A DNA stretch of 64,000 nt. Origin: Desulforamulus ruminis DSM 2154 (GTDB lineage Bacteria > Bacillota > Desulfotomaculia > Desulfotomaculales > Desulfotomaculaceae). Positions 8,171 to 16,699 of this stretch are shown piece by piece (the stretch's first letter is position 1; each line of letters begins with the position of its first letter). Under the pieces are notes generated by a model. That model searched no databases. It saw only the letters and a program-made list of their open reading frames with translations, and had not been told where the DNA came from. The stretch covers positions 2,244,120-2,308,119 of the forward strand of contig NC_015589.1 of the NCBI RefSeq assembly GCF_000215085.1. Reading direction: 5' to 3'. The position numbers and the translations under genes were made by a program.

Positions 8171-9422
8171 TATTTTCCCGGTTTACCAGTGGAATTTTTA
8201 TAATAAAGGTGCTGCCTGAACCGGAGATGGATTCAACCATCAATTTACCGCCATGATTGTCCACAATTTGATAGCTTACAGGCAGCCCCAAACCGGTTCC
8301 TTCGGGACGTGTTGTAAAAAAGGGATGAAAAATACGGGAGATGTTTTCCTTGGCAATGCCGATCCCTGTATCTTTAAATTTAACTACGATGCTTTCCTCC
8401 TGCTGCACATATTCGGCGGAAACCACCAGTTCCCCGCCGTCGGGCATGGCATGAATGGCATTGGTGGCCAGGTTGATAAACACCTGTTTCATCTGATCTT
8501 CGTCTAAAACCACCAGTGGCAATTCGTTGCTGTATTCCTTATATACAAAGATTCCTTTGCTGTTAGCCTGTCCTTCCAACAGCAACAGGGCGTCATCCAA
8601 CAGGGCCGGTAAGGAAATAAAGCTTAAATTGGGACTGGTGCGTCTGGCCAGCAGCAACAATTCTTTAATAATGTAATTAATATGATCAATTTCCGACAAC
8701 ATCATTTTTATATATTCTTGGGCCGAATCATTCTTATCCAGTCTTTGACCAAGAATTTGCACCAATCCTCTCACCGAGGTAAGAGGATTGCGGATTTCAT
8801 GGGCGGTTCCTGCAGCCAGTTCACCGATCATAGCCAGTTTTCCCCGCTGGCTTAGCTGCTCTTCCAGCAAAAATTGTTCCGATATGTTAAAACCCGTAAG
8901 CAGCGCTCCCAGGGGCTGCCCATCTTCATCTTGGATCAGGCTGGTGTTCAGCCGGTAATATTTGGACTCTCCCACCAGACGGCAGGTATAATCATATTCC
9001 TGAAAAACCTGTTTGCTTTCCAGGGTTTTCTTTAATAACTCAAGGGGATCCTCCGCACCGTGGGGATTTTGATAGATATTCTTAACATTGTCTTTTATAT
9101 CGGCAATTTCTCTGGCTAGATTATTCATATGCATAATCGTGCCCTGCCGGTCCACAAACAATACCGCCAGAGGCAGATATTCAAGCAATTGTTTATGATC
9201 GGCAAGCTGTTTATCCCAGTAATGATGCTCTTTTTCCCGTTCTTTCTTTTCCCCACGTATAAAAACAAAATAGAAAACAGCCACAGCGAGCAAAACTTCC
9301 GCCAATGCCTGGAAAACGATTAGCCATGGGGACAGATGGAATGTGCCCAATGCCCAGTGGAACAAACCGATCATTCCGGTGACAGGAAGAACCACGATTC
9401 CCCACAATCCAATCCTTGGCAT
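8157..9422 (-). CDS. Orphan PAS sensor histidine kinase
   Basis: A 421-residue kinase. Two N-terminal membrane helices (about 5-25 and 31-50) have almost no loop between them, then come a short coiled coil, a PAS domain (about 85-185), HisKA with AHEIRNPLTSVRG (phospho-accepting His at about 209), and an HATPase domain with the N, G1 (DTGIGI) and G2 (GTGLGLPVS) boxes. The arrangement resembles NtrB/AtoS/KinB-type kinases. No response regulator is adjacent, as is common for Spo0A-phosphorelay kinases; that role is only an inference. Confidence 0.9.
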   Translation of the reverse strand: MPRIGLWGIVVLPVTGMIGLFHWALGTFHLSPWLIVFQALAEVLLAVAVFYFVFIRGEKKEREKEHHYWDKQLADHKQLLEYLPLAVLFVDRQGTIMHMNNLAREIADIKDNVKNIYQNPHGAEDPLELLKKTLESKQVFQEYDYTCRLVGESKYYRLNTSLIQDEDGQPLGALLTGFNISEQFLLEEQLSQRGKLAMIGELAAGTAHEIRNPLTSVRGLVQILGQRLDKNDSAQEYIKMMLSEIDHINYIIKELLLLARRTSPNLSFISLPALLDDALLLLEGQANSKGIFVYKEYSNELPLVVLDEDQMKQVFINLATNAIHAMPDGGELVVSAEYVQQEESIVVKFKDTGIGIAKENISRIFHPFFTTRPEGTGLGLPVSYQIVDNHGGKLMVESISGSGSTFIIKIPLVNRENIKAS

Positions 9423-9560
9423 GGGTCATCCTCCCTCTTGTTTGGTATATTTGTTATATATTGTAAATTCGACGCACTGTATTGTAATCCTTCTCGGCCG
9501 ATTGGCGTCCTACAAAATAGTACTTTTGTCCTAATAAGACTTTAGTCCTATTCTTCCCAT

Positions 9561-9601
9561 AAAAAAAGGTTCAAGGCAAGCCATTAGTTGGCCTGCCTTG
9601 A
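9561..9601 (-). terminator. Rho-independent terminator of spoVM
   Basis: On the minus strand TCAAGGCA-GGCC and GGC-TGCCTTGA form a strong stem followed by ACCTTTTTTT. It begins just after the spoVM stop codon, marking a short separate transcript. Confidence 0.85.
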
Positions 9602-9603
9602 TA

Positions 9604-9669
9604 CTAATTCCAGAATTTAAGCAACAAGGACCGGAGAAAACTGGGAAGCCGCACAAAGTACACGCGCAA
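9604..9669 (-). CDS. spoVM: Stage V sporulation protein SpoVM
   Basis: A 21-residue peptide, too short for ordinary gene finders. Read from TTG 9669 it gives MRVYFVRLPSFLRSLLLKFW plus N. It aligns without gaps to the known SpoVM pattern M-K-x-Y-x-I-K-L-P-x-F-L-x-x-x-x-R. SpoVM is an amphipathic helix that recognises the convex forespore membrane and anchors the SpoIVA coat basement layer. AGGGG lies nine bases before the TTG, and a strong terminator follows directly. It is between pssA and the kinase gene, on the same strand as both. Confidence 0.82.
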   Translation of the reverse strand: MRVYFVRLPSFLRSLLLKFWN

Positions 9670-9778
9670 TTCCTATCACCCCTCATTTAAATTAAATCCT
9701 CTATTAGTGTATTTAGGTGGGGTCGGATTTGTGCATCTGTGTAACATTATGACGGACCGGAGAAGAAAATACCAATAA

Positions 9779-10282
9779 TTAAAACTTGGGTACTTTTATC
9801 TTACTCACCATTAAACACGAAAGCAGCAGCATGGCCAAGGGTAAGGCCAAGGTCGGGATATTTCCAAAATAAATAATCAAAATAGCAATAATTCCACCGG
9901 CAGCCGTAATGGGAACCCCCATAAAACAACCGGTAAAGGTGTTGGCGTTAAATCTTGCCAACCGCAAAGCGCCGCACAGAACAAAGGCCAATGCAATGGC
10001 CAAACCCAGATAACCCCAATCGGAGAGTTTTAGGGCATAGGCCAGAATCGCAGGAGCCACACCAAAAGATACCAGATCCGCCAGGGAATCCAATTCTTTA
10101 CCAAAGTCAGAAGATACTTGTAATTTTCTGGCTACTTTTCCATCCAGATAGTCCATTATACCGGCCATCAAGATCATGATGCCGCCCTGGACGTATTCCT
10201 CCTGAAGCGCCAGCACCAGTGCAAAGACACCAAACAATAAGTTTCCCATTGTAAACAGATTGGGAATGTGTTTTCCCTTCAT
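9779..10282 (-). CDS. pssA: CDP-diacylglycerol-serine O-phosphatidyltransferase PssA
   Basis: Makes phosphatidylserine from CDP-diacylglycerol and serine in the membrane. It carries the complete CDP-alcohol phosphotransferase motif, DG-x2-AR-x8-G-x3-D-x3-D, as DGKVAR then GKELDSLAD (about residues 46-70). The rest is hydrophobic with about six helices. At 167 residues it is slightly shorter than the B. subtilis enzyme. ATG follows GGGAGG. No psd gene adjoins it. A structured leader lies upstream at 10305-10360. Confidence 0.9.
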   Translation of the reverse strand: MKGKHIPNLFTMGNLLFGVFALVLALQEEYVQGGIMILMAGIMDYLDGKVARKLQVSSDFGKELDSLADLVSFGVAPAILAYALKLSDWGYLGLAIALAFVLCGALRLARFNANTFTGCFMGVPITAAGGIIAILIIYFGNIPTLALPLAMLLLSCLMVSKIKVPKF

Positions 10283-10304
10283 GGGGTAACCTCCCGCTAT
10301 TTTT

Positions 10305-10360
10305 CTTATCCTTTTGCCTGAGAGTTCCCAAGCTGGTATCTCTTATCAATACCAAAAAGG
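10305..10360 (-). promoter_or_regulatory. Structured leader with a glycine-riboswitch-like 3' motif
   Basis: On the minus strand just before pssA the RNA reads ACTCTCAGGCAAAAGGATAA, very like the conserved 3' half of a glycine aptamer. The usual 5' half is absent. Possible pairings are CCTTTTTG with CAAAAGG, a GGTAT/ATACC hairpin inside, and alternatively GAGA with TCTC. It may be a degenerate or unrecognised cis-regulatory RNA. Confidence 0.4.
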
Positions 10361-10419
10361 GTCACACCATATTTTATCATTCAAATGATCTCAGGGAAAG
10401 AGGTATACTTAAATTATTC

Positions 10420-13224
10420 TTAATTTTGTTGAAACCAGGATTTGACTTTGTACACCACCTGCTGCCAACTGCCTCTTACGTGCTCCCCCAAGGGCAGGGA
10501 ATTAAAAAATTTGCGGCCATACTTCTTTTCCACCAGACGGCTATCTAATAAAATAACCACTCCCCGGTCCTCCGGATCCCGGATCAGCCGGCCAAATCCC
10601 TGCTTAAACTTAATCACGGCCTGGGGCAGTTGGTAATCCTGAAAACCGTTTCTCCCCTGCCGCGCCAGTTTTTGCAGCCGAGCCTCAATGGTAGGCTGGT
10701 TGGGCGGGGCAAAAGGAAGTTTCACCATGATGACACAGGACAGGGAGTCTCCCGGTATATCCACCCCTTCCCAAAAACTTGCCGCGCCAAAAAGCACGGT
10801 TTTTTCTCCTTCCATAAACTGCTCCACCAGACGGCCGCGGCTGCCGTCCAATTCATGCCCCAGCAAACAGATGTCTTCCTCTTCATAGCGGGTCTTCAAA
10901 CGGAAATAGACTTCCCGGAGAGAACGGTGGGAGGTAAAAAGCACCAGGGTTCGCCCGCCTGCCATCAGGGATATTTGATAGACCGCTTCCGCAATTTGAT
11001 CATGGTAGGCGGCATCCCCGATTTGTCTGGGCTGTAAAATATCCTTTACAGCACATAAAAGAACCTGCTCACTGTAATGAAAGGGAGAAGTTAATTGCTT
11101 TTCCATAACGGCACCGGCGGGCAGTAAATCGAGGCCGATATTTTTTTGAAAATAATTAAAACTGCCGTCCACCGTTAAAGTGGCGGAGGTTAAGATTACA
11201 GGCCGTTGTTCTGAAAAAAGCCGGTCCTGCAGCAGCGGACCCACGTCAACAGGGGCGCAGCGCAGGATCATTTCCCGCTCCTCCCGGACGCCCTCAATCC
11301 AGTAGACATATTCATCTTCCGCACAACGGCCGATAAACTCCAAACGATCCGCCAGTTTTTCCCCCATCATGGCCCAGGACAATAAATCTTTAGCCAGTCC
11401 CGAGTGATCCCCGGCAAGAACGGTCAGGTCCTCCAGGCGGGAGGCCATGCGCAGATTAATCTGCACCAGTGACCTTAGGTGTACCAGTAAGTTATCCAGC
11501 TCTGTTTCCACCGCCGGGGATAAACAAGCCACCCCGTCAGGATTTCCTTCCCGTGCAAACCTCAGGGTCAGCCAACCGGGTTCTTCTGCTCCCGGAACAT
11601 TTTCCACCCAGCGGTACAGTAATTCAAAGAAACTGTTAACGGTTTCCCTGGCTCTTTGCCTAATTTCCGCCGATTGCTGCAGGGCTTTTTGCCAGTTTCC
11701 GGGGTCTGTGGAATCCTCTATCTGCTCCAGCCGCAACGGCAGTTTGGAGGACAGCCAGCGCATCATTTCTCCCCGCCCGGTGCTTTTGCCCAGATGTTCG
11801 GTGGCGCACTGCTCCAAGTGATGGGCTTCGTCCACAATCAGCGGCCCAAAGGAGGGCAAAAAACGGTTTTCCGCATTGGCATCGCTGAGCAGCAGGGAAT
11901 GGTTGATAATCACCACATCCGCCCGCTCAGCCGCCCGCCGGGCGGCATTAAAGAAGCACTGCTGCCCAAAATGACGGCAGCGAGTGGCCAGGCAACTGTC
12001 CGTTTCAGAACAGATCCGATACCAATATTCCATCTCCTGATAAGGAATAAAGAGTTCACTTTTATCCCCGGTTTGGGTTTGTTGAAGCCAGATCATTAAT
12101 CGGGCTAAAAACCAGGCCTCGGCCGGGGGATGATGGGTTTCCGCCAGCATGGCGTACCAGCGCCGCAGGCAGAGATAATTGCTCCGCCCCTTTAATAAAG
12201 CGGTTTTGAAGGAGAAATCCGCAACTTCCTCCAATAGGGGAATATCCTTTTTCCATAACTGTTCCTGCAAATTAATGGTATGGGTGGAAATCACCACCCG
12301 CTCACCATTATGCCGCGCCCATAATATGGCGGGTACCAGATAGGCCAGGGATTTGCCGGTTCCCGTTCCGGCCTCCACCAGCAGAATGCGGCTTTGGTTC
12401 AAGGCCTCCACCACCGAGCGGGTCATCTCCCACTGCTGGGGGCGGTGATTGAATTTAGCCATGGACAAAGCCAAGGTCCCTTCGGGCCCCAGGATCTTCA
12501 GGCAGTCCTCAAGGGCCAGCGGCATCTTTTCCGGATAGGGTTTTTCCTCCGGCAGGTTATTTTCGTAGCAGGCCCCGGGAATCTTGCGGTTGATTTTCCC
12601 ACCGGGAAATTCCTTTAAAACCTTACTGTAAAGGGAGTGAAAAAAGGGATACCAGGCAGATTCCGCCTGCTTCAATAACTGGCTTAATTGCCAGATGACG
12701 TCCGCTTCGTTTTCTTCGGCCTGTTGCAGCAATTTCAACAGCAATTGCGCAGCTCCCCGGGCATCGTCCAGAGCCCGGTGTTCGGTCTGCAGCTCGAAAC
12801 CCGCCCTTTTGCACAGCTCGCCCAGACGGTGGCTGGGTGCGGCAGGCAGCAATAACCTGGACAATTCAAGGGTATCATACAGTTCATAGGTCCCTTGAAA
12901 GCCCAAGGCCTGATCCAAAAATTCCTTATCAAATTTTATGTTATGCCCCACAAAGGGCAGGTCGCTAATAAAAGTAAGAATTTCTTGTTGAATGTCTGTA
13001 AAATCCGGCGCTCCGGCAAAATCCTCATCCTTCAGTCCGGTCAGGCGTTTTATTTTTACCGGTAAGGACCCCCGGGGCTTTACCAGGGATTGAAAAAAAG
13101 CGACTTCCTTTCCGTCGATCACTTTCACCAAGGCAACTTCAATAATACGGTCACGGCCGGAATCCAGTCCGGTGGTTTCCAGGTCGACGGCTACAAATGA
13201 AAACATCCCTTTGAATACCCCCAA
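10420..13224 (-). CDS. dinG: DinG-family helicase with N-terminal DnaQ-type exonuclease
   Basis: A 934-residue protein. An N-terminal 3'-5' exonuclease domain (VAVDLETTG near residue 13, ExoI motif; HRALDDARGA as ExoIII) is fused to an XPD/DinG superfamily 2 helicase: Walker A EAGTGTGKS (about 287), DEAH (IVDEAHHLEQ) and the motif VI arginine stretch GFGRLIRDPED. Cysteines in LCLRR, DSC, TRC and QQC between motifs I and II could hold an iron-sulfur cluster as in XPD/E. coli DinG; this is inferred. TTG 13224 follows AGGAG by five bases; an ATG six codons in is the alternative. Confidence 0.9.
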   Translation of the reverse strand: MGVFKGMFSFVAVDLETTGLDSGRDRIIEVALVKVIDGKEVAFFQSLVKPRGSLPVKIKRLTGLKDEDFAGAPDFTDIQQEILTFISDLPFVGHNIKFDKEFLDQALGFQGTYELYDTLELSRLLLPAAPSHRLGELCKRAGFELQTEHRALDDARGAAQLLLKLLQQAEENEADVIWQLSQLLKQAESAWYPFFHSLYSKVLKEFPGGKINRKIPGACYENNLPEEKPYPEKMPLALEDCLKILGPEGTLALSMAKFNHRPQQWEMTRSVVEALNQSRILLVEAGTGTGKSLAYLVPAILWARHNGERVVISTHTINLQEQLWKKDIPLLEEVADFSFKTALLKGRSNYLCLRRWYAMLAETHHPPAEAWFLARLMIWLQQTQTGDKSELFIPYQEMEYWYRICSETDSCLATRCRHFGQQCFFNAARRAAERADVVIINHSLLLSDANAENRFLPSFGPLIVDEAHHLEQCATEHLGKSTGRGEMMRWLSSKLPLRLEQIEDSTDPGNWQKALQQSAEIRQRARETVNSFFELLYRWVENVPGAEEPGWLTLRFAREGNPDGVACLSPAVETELDNLLVHLRSLVQINLRMASRLEDLTVLAGDHSGLAKDLLSWAMMGEKLADRLEFIGRCAEDEYVYWIEGVREEREMILRCAPVDVGPLLQDRLFSEQRPVILTSATLTVDGSFNYFQKNIGLDLLPAGAVMEKQLTSPFHYSEQVLLCAVKDILQPRQIGDAAYHDQIAEAVYQISLMAGGRTLVLFTSHRSLREVYFRLKTRYEEEDICLLGHELDGSRGRLVEQFMEGEKTVLFGAASFWEGVDIPGDSLSCVIMVKLPFAPPNQPTIEARLQKLARQGRNGFQDYQLPQAVIKFKQGFGRLIRDPEDRGVVILLDSRLVEKKYGRKFFNSLPLGEHVRGSWQQVVYKVKSWFQQN

Positions 13225-13388
13225 TTTTTCTCCTGAACATTCTCAATTCTATTGCGTAAGATGGATATCCTGCCTACAATTGAAATTAATCGGGGTTCCT
13301 TTGGGGTCGGCCTTCGGCTTTTTACCGACAACCGATAGCCAATCGCCGGAACCAAAAAATACCCCTTATCTAAGAGGAGGTTTCCTTT

Positions 13389-13742
13389 TTGAAAAATGAG
13401 ATTACACGTCTTGCCGCATCCCTGGAACTATTGGAGCAAGCCCTGGGCGCTGCTTTTATTAAAGAAGAAGTGCATAAAATCGAGGGGTGGAATCCCGAAG
13501 GCGCTGCCGGGCTGCATCCCCTGGCGCTGCTATGGTATAAAACCAGGGAAGAACTGGCCATGGCTGAACTGACCGGCAGCCTTCCTCATTCCCACTGGGT
13601 GCGCAATACTTTGCTTATGGGTGAATGCCTGGAAACCCTAACAAACCGCCCGGAGCATCCGGAACGTCTGGAAGAGTTGAAAAGTCTCAATACCTGGCAA
13701 GACACCCTGGAGTGGCTCAAAGAGTGCGCCCACGGCAAGTAA
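13389..13742 (+). CDS. Conserved-looking hypothetical protein
   Basis: A 117-residue, helix-rich acidic protein with no motif I recognise. Many Leu and Glu residues (ELLEQALGAAF, EELKSLNTWQDTLEWLKE) suggest a helical bundle. TTG start eight bases after GGAGG. It precedes the cyclophilin gene by ~60 bases on the same strand, so the two may be co-transcribed, though a promoter-like TATAGTAAAAT lies between them. Confidence 0.7.
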   Translation: MKNEITRLAASLELLEQALGAAFIKEEVHKIEGWNPEGAAGLHPLALLWYKTREELAMAELTGSLPHSHWVRNTLLMGECLETLTNRPEHPERLEELKSLNTWQDTLEWLKECAHGK

Positions 13743-13805
13743 AATTTGTCTATTTAGCCTATTTATAGTAAAATGAATGAAGTTTATATGAAGGGGGAAC
13801 TTCAT

Positions 13806-14240
13806 TTGAAAAAGGGTAGTATTGAACTGGAAAAGGGCGGGAAAATCGAAATTGAGTTTTTTGACAAGGAAGCTCCCGGCACCGTCGCCAATTTTGAAAA
13901 ATTGGCCAACGAGGGTTTTTACAACGGTTTAAACTTCCACCGAGTCATCCCCGGATTTGTCGCCCAGGGCGGTTGCCCACACGGGACGGGCACCGGCGGT
14001 CCCGGGTATACCATTAAATGTGAAACCAAAGGAAATCCCCACAAACACCAAAAGGGCGCCTTATCCATGGCTCACGCAGGCAAAGACACCGGCGGCAGTC
14101 AATTCTTCATTTGTTATGATGCCTTCCCTCACCTGGATGGTGTACATACGGTTTTCGGTCAGGTGGTTGAGGGACAGGAATACGTTGATCAAATTCAACC
14201 CGGGGATAAGATGAAAGAAGTTAAAGTTTGGGAAGAATAG
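13806..14240 (+). CDS. Peptidyl-prolyl cis-trans isomerase, cyclophilin type
   Basis: A 144-residue single-domain cyclophilin. Catalytic landmarks are present: [13 protein letters not shown] (active-site Arg, Phe, Gln), GTGTGGPGY, and SQFFI. There is no signal peptide, so it is cytoplasmic and speeds prolyl isomerisation during folding. TTG 13806 is chosen because GAAGGGGG is eight bases upstream and the protein then begins at the first beta strand; an in-frame ATG at 13773 has no ribosome site and overlaps a likely promoter. A terminator follows. Confidence 0.9.
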   Translation: MKKGSIELEKGGKIEIEFFDKEAPGTVANFEKLANEGFYNGLNFHRVIPGFVAQGGCPHGTGTGGPGYTIKCETKGNPHKHQKGALSMAHAGKDTGGSQFFICYDAFPHLDGVHTVFGQVVEGQEYVDQIQPGDKMKEVKVWEE

Positions 14241-14249
14241 GCATGAAAT

Positions 14250-14284
14250 AAAACCGGCTCTCCTTTGGGAGCCGGTTTTATTCC
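14250..14284. terminator. Bidirectional terminator
   Basis: AAAACCGGCTC and GAGCCGGTTTT flank a short loop with T-runs on both sides. It serves the cyclophilin gene and the convergent hydG gene. Confidence 0.88.
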
Positions 14285-14296
14285 TAATACCCTTTG

Positions 14297-15754
14297 TTAA
14301 AAATACAAATCTCTTTCCCCGTTCTCAATTTGTATCAGTCGATCTTCCGTTATTTTTCTAATTTGATCGCTTCTAATCTCGGCCAAGTGGTTTTGGATTG
14401 TCCGTTCACCCGCTGCTTTCGTTTCGGGACCGGCGTAGTCTATCAGGTACTCCTTAAAAGTTAAAATGGCGTTAGGTTGGCAAACATTCTGTATTTCACC
14501 GGATTTAGCCAGGGGCATAAATCTGTCCCCGGTCCTTCCCTTACGATAACAAGCAGTACAGTAGCTTGGAATATAACCCGATTCGCAGATGCGGCGAATG
14601 ATCTGATCCGGGGTGCGATGGTCTGCCACTTCAAACTGTGCATCATCCTCGTCTGCAGCGGTCGTAATGCCTTTTTTAATATTCTCCAGTTGTTTTTTAT
14701 AGCCACCGATTCCTACACAAGAACCGGCACTCATTTGTGAAATTCCAAGGTCAATGATTTCATCACGGAAGTTAGGCTCTTCCCGGGTGGAAATAATGAG
14801 CCCGGTATAAGGAACGGCCAGACGCATAACCGCCACGATTTTCTTAAATTGATCATCACTTACTAAGTAAGGAAAGGTTTCTAAATTGACGCCTTCAGCT
14901 TCCCTCATCCGCGGGAAGGAAAGAGTATGCGGGCCTACTCCGAATCTCTCCTCTAAATGTAAAACGCCCAACATAAGTGCCACTACTTCATAGCGGTAGT
15001 CATAGAGGCCAAAGAGTACCCCCATACCGACATCATCAATACCGCCTTTCATGGCTCGGTCCATGGCGGTAGTGTGCCAATCATAATCCCGCTTTGGTCC
15101 GGAGGGGTGCATTTGGGCGTAGGTCTCCCGGTGGAAGGTTTCTTGGAACAGAATATACGTACCAATACCCGCTTCTTTCAGTTGGCGGTATTCTTCAACG
15201 GTTGTTGCCGCAATCTGAACATTTATTCTGCGAATGGCGCCATTGTCCTTTGTCGTCTCATAGATGGTTTTCATTGCCTCCAGCACATACTCAATGGGAG
15301 TCTTTTTGGGGTCCTCCCCCATATCCAACATTAAACGTTTGTGACCAAGCTCCTCAAGGGCTATTACCTCTTCCCGTATTTCTTCCATGGTTAACTTTTT
15401 CCTGGTAATTTTATTGGAACAACGATAGCCGCAGTATACACAGTTGTTTACACAGTGGTCACTCAGGTAAAGAGGGGCGAAAAGTACCAATCTTTTCCCG
15501 TAAATCTTTTGTTTAATCTCTAAAGCGGCGGCAAACATCTTCTCTAACAATTCTTCATCCTCAATCTGAATTAATGCTGCAACTTCTTCCGGATTAAGGC
15601 CCTTGGCTGTTCTGGCTTTTTCAATAATGGCTTCTAACTCAACTTTTGAAAAATTTCTTCCCTGTTCAAGTAATGAAATAATTTTTCCATGGTTAATAAA
15701 AGTCGCCTCTTCATGTTGTTGTTTTCTTAGCTCCACCCAGGACTCCGCCATCAT
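14297..15754 (-). CDS. hydG: [FeFe]-hydrogenase maturase HydG
   Basis: A 485-residue radical SAM enzyme that splits tyrosine to give the CO and CN ligands of the hydrogenase H-cluster. The SAM cluster motif CVNNCVYC (C-x3-C-x2-C) is at about residues 96-103. The C-terminal auxiliary-cluster motif C-x2-C-x22-C is seen as CTACYRKGRTGD...CQPN, which separates HydG from ThiH. Length is normal for HydG. ATG with GGAAAGG upstream. It is monocistronic behind a ~170-base leader; hydE, hydF and hydrogenase genes are not in the window. Confidence 0.93.
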   Translation of the reverse strand: MMAESWVELRKQQHEEATFINHGKIISLLEQGRNFSKVELEAIIEKARTAKGLNPEEVAALIQIEDEELLEKMFAAALEIKQKIYGKRLVLFAPLYLSDHCVNNCVYCGYRCSNKITRKKLTMEEIREEVIALEELGHKRLMLDMGEDPKKTPIEYVLEAMKTIYETTKDNGAIRRINVQIAATTVEEYRQLKEAGIGTYILFQETFHRETYAQMHPSGPKRDYDWHTTAMDRAMKGGIDDVGMGVLFGLYDYRYEVVALMLGVLHLEERFGVGPHTLSFPRMREAEGVNLETFPYLVSDDQFKKIVAVMRLAVPYTGLIISTREEPNFRDEIIDLGISQMSAGSCVGIGGYKKQLENIKKGITTAADEDDAQFEVADHRTPDQIIRRICESGYIPSYCTACYRKGRTGDRFMPLAKSGEIQNVCQPNAILTFKEYLIDYAGPETKAAGERTIQNHLAEIRSDQIRKITEDRLIQIENGERDLYF

Positions 15755-15825
15755 ACTAACCTACCTTTCCTACGAAAAATTTGGGATTGGATGTGGCTCC
15801 CTCATTGCTTGTATTCTTTCGTCAA

Positions 15826-15995
15826 AACCAAAAACCCGTCCAGCCGGAAAAAGGCATAGACGGGTAAAGTACACCGAAAAAACACACTGCATAAATACAG
15901 CGTTAACGGTATACCCCTTGGCCTAGGCATCTGCCTTTCTCCTCAGGGAAACCAATCGCGTTGTTATACCCTCATAGCCAGGTATACCCCAGCTA
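15826..15995 (-). promoter_or_regulatory. Structured hydG leader with intrinsic terminator
   Basis: On the minus strand the leader ends in ACCCGTC-loop-GACGGGT followed by TTTTTGG (15826-15865), a terminator upstream of the hydG start. Before it is a conserved-looking block with GGGGTATACC twice and GAGGGTATAAC once, plus GGCAGATGCC and CTGTATTTATGCAG hairpins. This is the usual layout of a transcription-attenuating riboswitch, but I cannot assign a known class. Confidence 0.5.
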
Positions 15996-16222
15996 GTTAG
16001 GTATTTAAGTAATTATAGAAATAATATGGCAGCCTTGTCAAAGCTCAAAAAGCTTAAATACAGTAGATTTGAGTGAAAAATTAAAATTATTTTTTAATAA
16101 CTGCAAATATTTAGCAGGAGCCTATGTTCTTTTTCTCCCCATATCTTCGCAAAAATACACTTTTGTTGTTAAATCTGTTTATTAGCAAAAAACAGAAGCA
16201 CACCAAGTTTATCTTTTCCTCG

Positions 16223-16262
16223 TTGACAAAATTCATTGATTTCTATACTCTATTAGGGTATA
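16223..16262 (+). promoter_or_regulatory. csoR promoter with CsoR-type operator
   Basis: TTGACA (16223-16228) and TATACT (16244-16249) are 15 bases apart. The -10 overlaps the 19-base imperfect dyad TATACTCTATTAGGGTATA (16244-16262), with 6-7-6 spacing typical of CsoR/RcnR-family operators. The same layout recurs before the metal ATPase at 16631-16670. The rest of 15996-16222 is AT-rich with no gene seen. Confidence 0.65.
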
Positions 16263-16298
16263 GGGTAGCAAAATGGTTCCATAAAAAGGTGATTAAAC

Positions 16299-16574
16299 AT
16301 GCGAGAATGTATGGATATACCAAAGGTGCGCGCCCGGTTAAAGCGCATTGAGGGACAGGTTCGGGGCATTTCCGAAATGGTGGATAAGGATATCCCCTGT
16401 GATGAAATCATGATTCAAATTAATGCTGCTAAATCGGCGCTCCATAAGGTCGGGCAGATAATCCTGGAGGGGCATTTGCAGCATTGCGTCCGGGACGGTA
16501 TCGAACACGGCGATGCGGATAAAACCATTAAGGACTTTGCGAAAGCGGTGGAACATTTTTCCCGCCTAAGTTAA
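16299..16574 (+). CDS. csoR: CsoR-family metal-sensing repressor
   Basis: A 91-residue all-helical regulator of the CsoR/RcnR/FrmR family (KVRARLKRIEGQVRGI signature). The ligand residues C34, H59 and C63 are spaced 25 and 4 apart, exactly as C45/H70/C74 of B. subtilis CsoR, which points to Cu(I) sensing, although other soft metals are possible. It should repress its own promoter and that of the following ATPase gene, since both carry matching 19-base operators. The start has a weak AAAGGTG ribosome site. A strong terminator separates it from the ATPase gene. Confidence 0.88.
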   Translation: MRECMDIPKVRARLKRIEGQVRGISEMVDKDIPCDEIMIQINAAKSALHKVGQIILEGHLQHCVRDGIEHGDADKTIKDFAKAVEHFSRLS

Positions 16575-16580
16575 ACCAAC

Positions 16581-16619
16581 AAGCCTTGATAAAGCGAAAC
16601 TTTATCAAGGCTTTTTTTA
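16581..16619 (+). terminator. Rho-independent terminator after csoR
   Basis: A perfect stem of CCTTGATAAAG and CTTTATCAAGG with a CGAAA loop, followed by CTTTTTTT. Confidence 0.92.
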
Positions 16620-16630
16620 TTCGTTAGTTA

Positions 16631-16670
16631 TTGACAATTTCAAAGCCTTAATATACCTTATAGGGGTATA
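16631..16670 (+). promoter_or_regulatory. ATPase promoter with CsoR-type operator
   Basis: TTGACA (16631-16636) is 15 bases from TATACC (16652-16657), which starts the 19-base dyad TATACCTTATAGGGGTATA (16652-16670). It is identical at 15 of 19 positions to the dyad in front of csoR, supporting joint control by CsoR. Confidence 0.7.
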
Positions 16671-16699
16671 ATGTATATTTGTTGGAGGAGCTGTTAGGG

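Noticed and set aside
14297-15754. ThiH as identity of hydG
   Set aside because: The C-terminal C-x2-C-x22-C auxiliary-cluster motif and the length fit HydG, not ThiH; no thiamine genes are nearby.
15755-16298. TATACC...GGTATA words upstream of hydG as a third CsoR operator
   Set aside because: Spacing is 10 bases instead of 7, and the words are part of a longer leader with a terminator on the hydG strand; a shared CsoR site is less likely than RNA structure.
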